Assembly (NCBI GenBank): GCA_012932295.1
Contig: JAAONU010000016.1
Coordinates: 46,779,241 to 46,843,240 of the forward strand
DNA: 64,000 nt
Direction of reading: 5' to 3'
Origin: Cyclina sinensis
Lineage: Eukaryota; Mollusca; Bivalvia; Venerida; Veneridae
The notes below the pieces were generated by a model. That model was given only the letters and a program-made list of their open reading frames with translations. It was not told the origin of the DNA and ran no database searches. The position numbers were made by a program, and so were the translations under genes. Shown here piece by piece: positions 59,920 to 64,000 of this stretch (position 1 is the first letter of the stretch; every line of letters begins with the position of its first letter).

Positions 59920-60030
59920 GTGCCAGGCTTTCCTGAATGGTTTAATGCTATATATGATGGGGATGAGGACATATACACAGCCAAGCTAGGGGAAGAATAC
60001 ATTGAGTGTGACGTTGTAATAAAAAAGTAA
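59920..60030 (+). CDS. Putative 3'-terminal exon of an unidentified plus-strand gene
   Basis: A T-rich tract and GCTGCAG acceptor precede an open frame of 36 codons (VPGFPEWFNAIYDGDEDIYT, AKLGEEYIECDVVIKK) ending in TAA, with ATTTATTTTTTTGCTGCAG directly upstream. Composition is strongly protein-like (acidic, aromatic) and pattern P-x-W-F/Y-x-x-x-Y-D-x-D-x-x-x-Y resembles small chromo/Tudor-like domains, though I cannot name the family. The phase at the acceptor is 0 if read from GTG. An AATAAA lies near 60358. No upstream exon was found, so it may also be a retroposed or orphan fragment. Confidence 0.4.
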   Translation: MPGFPEWFNAIYDGDEDIYTAKLGEEYIECDVVIKK

Positions 60031-62420
60031 CATGACTGGTATGGTAATAATACTGATAGTAATTTATCATTTGTTTATGAAGTTGTTTTGTAGAAGGGGA
60101 GCTGTACATTTGTCATGCTGCATTTTGTATTTATATGATGTTATCCTAATGATTTTCTTTTCTTACTGGCATAAATGTGCACATCTGATTTACATGATAC
60201 TTTTATGTCTGTATTTAGTTGTCTGAAGGCAGCTTAAAGAATATAAAAACTAAATGGAAAGACAAGTTTTCAAAATCCTGAAAATATATATTTTTATTGA
60301 TTCTGAGGCAAACGACTCATTGCCGTCTTGAAAAATGCCCATACTTTTGACAGTTTTAATAAATTCCTTTTTATACTAGACATTCTTGTTGAATAGAAAA
60401 TTCACGCAGGCTTGTGAAACTTTCTTCAAAACAGATTTTTTTCATTATTTTTGCATATTAACTTGTAAAAGTAATGATTTTACACAATAATGCCTTAATA
60501 CGTCAGAAAAAAAAATCATAATTTTGAATGGACATATCTTTTTGTGTACATGACCGATTTTCATAATTCTTTCAGTTATGAGTTTCTCTCGACGAGAGCT
60601 TTAATTTAATATATAACACTTACTGTACTTTTGCAAAAACAAATGGTCTGAAGGCGCTACAGTAAGCAGATTTTGTCACAGGCTCAACCAAATTATTTCT
60701 AGGAATTCTACACTTTGGAGCGATTTTGGAGCGTTTGCAGTTTGATGAATATTTGTAAGAACTTTTGTTTTCATAAATGTTTGAATTTTATGTCATTTTC
60801 GAATGTAGATCATATGGGCAAAAGGAAACTGGGTAATACTGTCAATCATATATATTTGCTCCTGTGCATTTGACAGTCAGAATGTTGACGAGTATATGAA
60901 AAAAGTACGGGACAGAATACGGGACGTAATAGGAATTATAATTAAGCTTTATGTTCAAGAACTCCCGATGCCTTTATCAAACTTAGCTTAACGGATATCT
61001 TAGCGGTAGCTTATATCTTATGAAGACAGTACTGTTCCAATTTACTTTAAAGATTTTTTCCTGTCTGAAATGTGCTATGTCCAGTTCTGAATAGATAGTT
61101 CAAGTCTGAAATGACCTAATTCCAAACGGTTCTTCAATTCTACAAAGTAAGTAAAAATTGTTAGAAAATATTGTATCTCCGAATCGTGTAATCAAGATTT
61201 AGAAAAAAATGAATGGGGCAACTGGTCTGTAAGAATGACAAAAATATAGCAAAATAAGTGTTGCATTCAACTGCTTTTGAAATTTTAAGAAAGCTTTTAA
61301 GATAAAAAAAAGTTCCAATTTTAAATCTCATTTTCTCGAAAAGTGAAAACTGTTAGTTACGACAAATCGGTTTTCAGGTGACGAATTGAATGAACGAACG
61401 AACGAATTTAAGGGAGGACGGATAGATGGGAGGAAGAAATGAACAAAGAATGGAACAAAGGAATGAACCTTTGGTAGAATACAATTTTTTATAAAGGAAA
61501 ACATTACTTTTAGCGCTTTTTTCTGATTCGTATAGTAATTATAATTTACGTTGTGCGTGTGTGTATGTGTTTATTTGTTTTTTCTTCATCTTTGTAAAAC
61601 AAACTCAATCATATAAATTGTTTAAGTTGTCTTTTCTAATTATAAATGCTTTAATGTAAAATACAGCTAACTTTTTAAAATCGTCATATTAGTTGCGTTT
61701 AAAGTACGTGTCTATAGGATCAATTTATTTGCCTTCGGGTAAAAATCCCTCGACGGAAACTTCATTTGACTTAAACCAATTAAGGGATTAAAGGGGTCCA
61801 GTGTGTAGCCTTGTGTATTGTCAAACATTGTGACTTGGCTGCTAGCTTCATACAATTAAACATGAACTAAATCTGTTTAAAACTGTATAAACATTTTGCT
61901 CTATTTTCATAATAAAAAAATAATTTTCTTCGTGAAGGTCTTCAACAATTTCTTTTGCGAAGGAGCATTAAGATTTTTTATGAACATAAAGAGGTCGTCT
62001 GTAGACACGGATACGTCACGACAAGATTACACCTGGCTACTTAACACTAAACGTGAGTTGGATTCAATCGTCACAGATGGCGTTGTGGTACAAAATTAAT
62101 AACTGACTAAACATTAACGTGAGGTAATGCACAGGTGCCGGGATATAAATCTAAACCTCTAACAAGCAGTCATACATTATGTCAATATAGCTTATTGTAA
62201 CATCTATGTTAAGGGGCCTGACACCGTATACATGTGTAAAAGCTGGAAGTTTCTATGAGTACAGGGTTCTAGTACTGTAACATTAGTAGGTACAGGTTAA
62301 GCCTACGTGCGAAAAATACGACCAAAGGACATTGCACAATGTACATCATTTTTTTTTTAATTCAACCCCACAACTTAATAATGTCCATCAGTGTCTCTAC
62401 AATTTATTACAGACTCTACT
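60031..62420. other. Intergenic DNA, no feature seen
   Basis: AT-rich sequence with a GAATGAACGAACGAACGAAT microsatellite at about 61387-61407. Short ORFs (60032-60226, 61896-62099) lack signatures. Confidence 0.45.
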
Positions 62421-62423
62421 TGC

Positions 62424-62580
62424 ACTGTATACAGAACAGTTAATATAAGATATTCAAAGGTTACGGTTTGTTCTATTTCGTTACAGGGGGCCTTACAGCA
62501 CTGTATACAGAACTGTTGTTAAAAGATATTCAAAGGTTACGGTTTGTTCTATTCCGTTACAGGGGGCCTTACAGCACTGT
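62424..62580 (+). repeat. ~76-bp tandem duplication, two units
   Basis: 'CACTGTATACAGAAC.GTT', 'AAGATATTCAAAGGTTACGG', 'TTTGTTCTATT.CGTTACAG' and GGGGCCTTACAGCACTGT occur twice in tandem with very few differences, so the duplication is recent. No gene context. Confidence 0.9.
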
Positions 62581-63223
62581 CAGCTCGACCAGACTTGTAA
62601 CAAAGTAACTGTCAGTTGGACAGGGCGTCTCTGTGAGCAAAAAGCCCCATTTGTCGTCTGCTTTTTTCCAGGTTGAGTCAAACATTTTTAATGAAGGGTT
62701 TTATTTCTAATCCAGGAAAAATCTTTCAAAGATTCCTCGGTGGAAAAATTCATCTAAGTAAAGGAATGACAAATAGTAATTTTAGTCTAAAATTTATTAA
62801 GGAAAAACTCTGAGAGGAAAACTAAGCATGGAAATAAGGTATTCATATTTATCCTGTCACTTATAACAATTTCGAACCGATAACAAGGTGCCGTATATTT
62901 CATTTCATCTACGGCAGTTGGTCACGTGACGTTGATATCCGGCACATGATATGTCATGGACTACTTTTGTGTTTATAACCAGGAGGAAGTGATAAAATTG
63001 ATGTTATTACAAACAGAGACTACTTGAATAAAAAATTAAATATGTAAATCTTACAGTATAGTGATCATTTAAGGAAATAAAGTTACTGAAACTTTGGAAC
63101 TATTTTTTTGTGTGCAAATGTACCTCTGCCGGATAACCTTGACATTAGCCTAAACTGAAATACTTTCAAGATAGATTTTCAATATCTTAGGTAAATTATT
63201 TCCAAATGCCAGATGTGACAGGA
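62581..63223. other. Intergenic DNA, no feature seen
   Basis: No ORFs, repeats or splice-flanked coding text recognised on either strand. Confidence 0.4.
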
Positions 63224-63376
63224 TAAATAGAATAATAGGTAAGTGTCTTAATTGAGAAAGTTTATCTGGCTCGGCTGCGGAATTTATCGGGTTCGCCTGC
63301 GGCTCACCCGATAAATTCCTACGCCTTGCCAGATAAACTTTCTCATATTAAGACACTAACCTATTATTCTCTATTT
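63224..63376. mobile_element. Long hairpin (fold-back) element
   Basis: The left arm (AATAGAATAATAGGTAAGTG, TCTTAATTGAGAAAGTTTAT, CTGGC ... GGAATTTATCGGGT) and right arm (ACCCGATAAATTCC ... GCCAGATAAACTTTCTCATA, TTAAGACACTAACCTATTAT) are inverted copies of about 68 bases around a 13-base loop. The GC-rich centre contrasts with AT-rich flanks. No ORF. It is probably a fold-back MITE; no clear target duplication was identified. Confidence 0.85.
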
Positions 63377-64000
63377 ACGTAGCGGAGACGTTAAGCTCTG
63401 GAAAGATACAATAAGTATATTTGCTTAGAAACAATGTGCCGACAAAATTATAACCCCAGATGACGCATCTCAGAGTTTTGCAAATATATTCAAATTGAAA
63501 AAGAAGTGGGTGCTTATAATGTTTAATTCTCTTTCACCCAAACTTGTTTCAAGCTTTGAACATACACATTTATTAACGAAAAGCTTACAGTAAACCTTTT
63601 TCTATTCGAAATATTTTCAAAGTTTACACGATAATAAAGCATGCACAAACAAAGTACAGGAAATCATGAGAAATGCATTCACAACTTTTACACTCCATTA
63701 TTCATGATATACATGATATTTTTAATTACACAAGTTTACAATTTTTATCTGAAAAACCATCTGATGTTGAACAGTAAAGTCAGACATTAATATTTGTACG
63801 GCAAATATAAAGCTCATATATCTTTATTTAAAAGCAGCAATTACTTTTCTTGAAAACAACAAGAGCAAAAACAACACTTCATAATAGAGAAAAAGACGAA
63901 CAGCCATACACAGAAAAAAGCAAAAATGTCTACATAAAGGTCAGCTTTATTCATCCGAAATATTTTCAAAGTTCTAAACGTCAATATTAGTAATTTCACC
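63377..64000. other. Intergenic DNA to window edge, no feature seen
   Basis: AT-rich. The motif TCGAAATATTTTCAAAGTT at about 63606-63625 recurs as CCGAAATATTTTCAAAGTT at 63956-63974, each near an A-rich stretch, which hints at a ~350-bp duplication. Nothing else recognisable. Confidence 0.35.

Noticed and set aside
1..64000. CRISPR arrays, operons, bacterial promoters or terminators
   Set aside because: All supported genes have spliceosomal introns; the tandem repeats lack the spacer structure of CRISPR arrays.

Overview
This is a 64 kb stretch of AT-rich eukaryotic nuclear DNA with split genes (GT-AG introns in matched reading phase), long introns, tRNA-derived SINE-like repeats, MITEs and several minisatellites. 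The GACCTTGACCTTTGACC-type tandem repeats, and the short repeats ending in a poly-purine tract plus 'GGGGGCATAATAA', are typical of bivalve molluscs as far as I know. A marine bivalve (perhaps a clam) is therefore my inference; no species can be named from sequence alone.

Four gene models can be built exon by exon, all on the minus strand. (1) 1685-17050: six exons of a divergent SLC6-type (neurotransmitter:sodium symporter-like) membrane protein covering TM1-TM6 and running off the left edge; two candidate N-terminal exons lie near 26.8-27.2 kb. It lacks the classical TM1 signature, and its TM2 exon ends in a 48-bp tandem array that repeats the splice donor four times in frame. (2) 35129-43389: a complete ten-exon, 559-residue leucine-rich-repeat protein of the AMN1/FBXL/ZYG11 type, whose N-terminus looks like an elongin-BC box plus a cullin-2 box. 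Its stop codon lies in the terminus of a repeat. (3) 45796-51253: a four-exon DDE transposase-like gene of about 1,120 codons, interrupted by three in-frame amber codons and one frameshift. (4) 55466-57473: a five-exon, 268-residue BTB-BACK protein resembling 'serine-enriched protein' (gprs) of insects. A small plus-strand terminal exon of an unidentified gene lies at 59920-60030.

The rest is mostly repeats. 4.6-5.8 kb is a degenerate ~64-bp minisatellite, 11.9-13.1 kb and 31.6-33.05 kb are large tandem-core repeats, 19.9-20.3 kb is a 46-bp palindromic minisatellite, and several SINE-like copies lie between 25 and 43 kb. Well-delimited transposons include a 322-bp TA-flanked MITE (41153-41474), two copies of a 120-145-bp MITE with 10-bp target duplications (44710-44832, 54484-54628), a 1,983-bp element with an exact 8-bp duplication and clustered iterated 'AAAACGGCCTCA' motifs at both ends (52469-54451), and a long hairpin element (63224-63376).

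The genes do not form an obvious pathway. The LRR protein (possible CRL2 receptor) and the BTB-BACK protein (possible CRL3 adaptor) could both be ubiquitin-ligase substrate adaptors, but nothing shows that they act together. All splice sites were read by eye; transcript data would be needed to confirm them.
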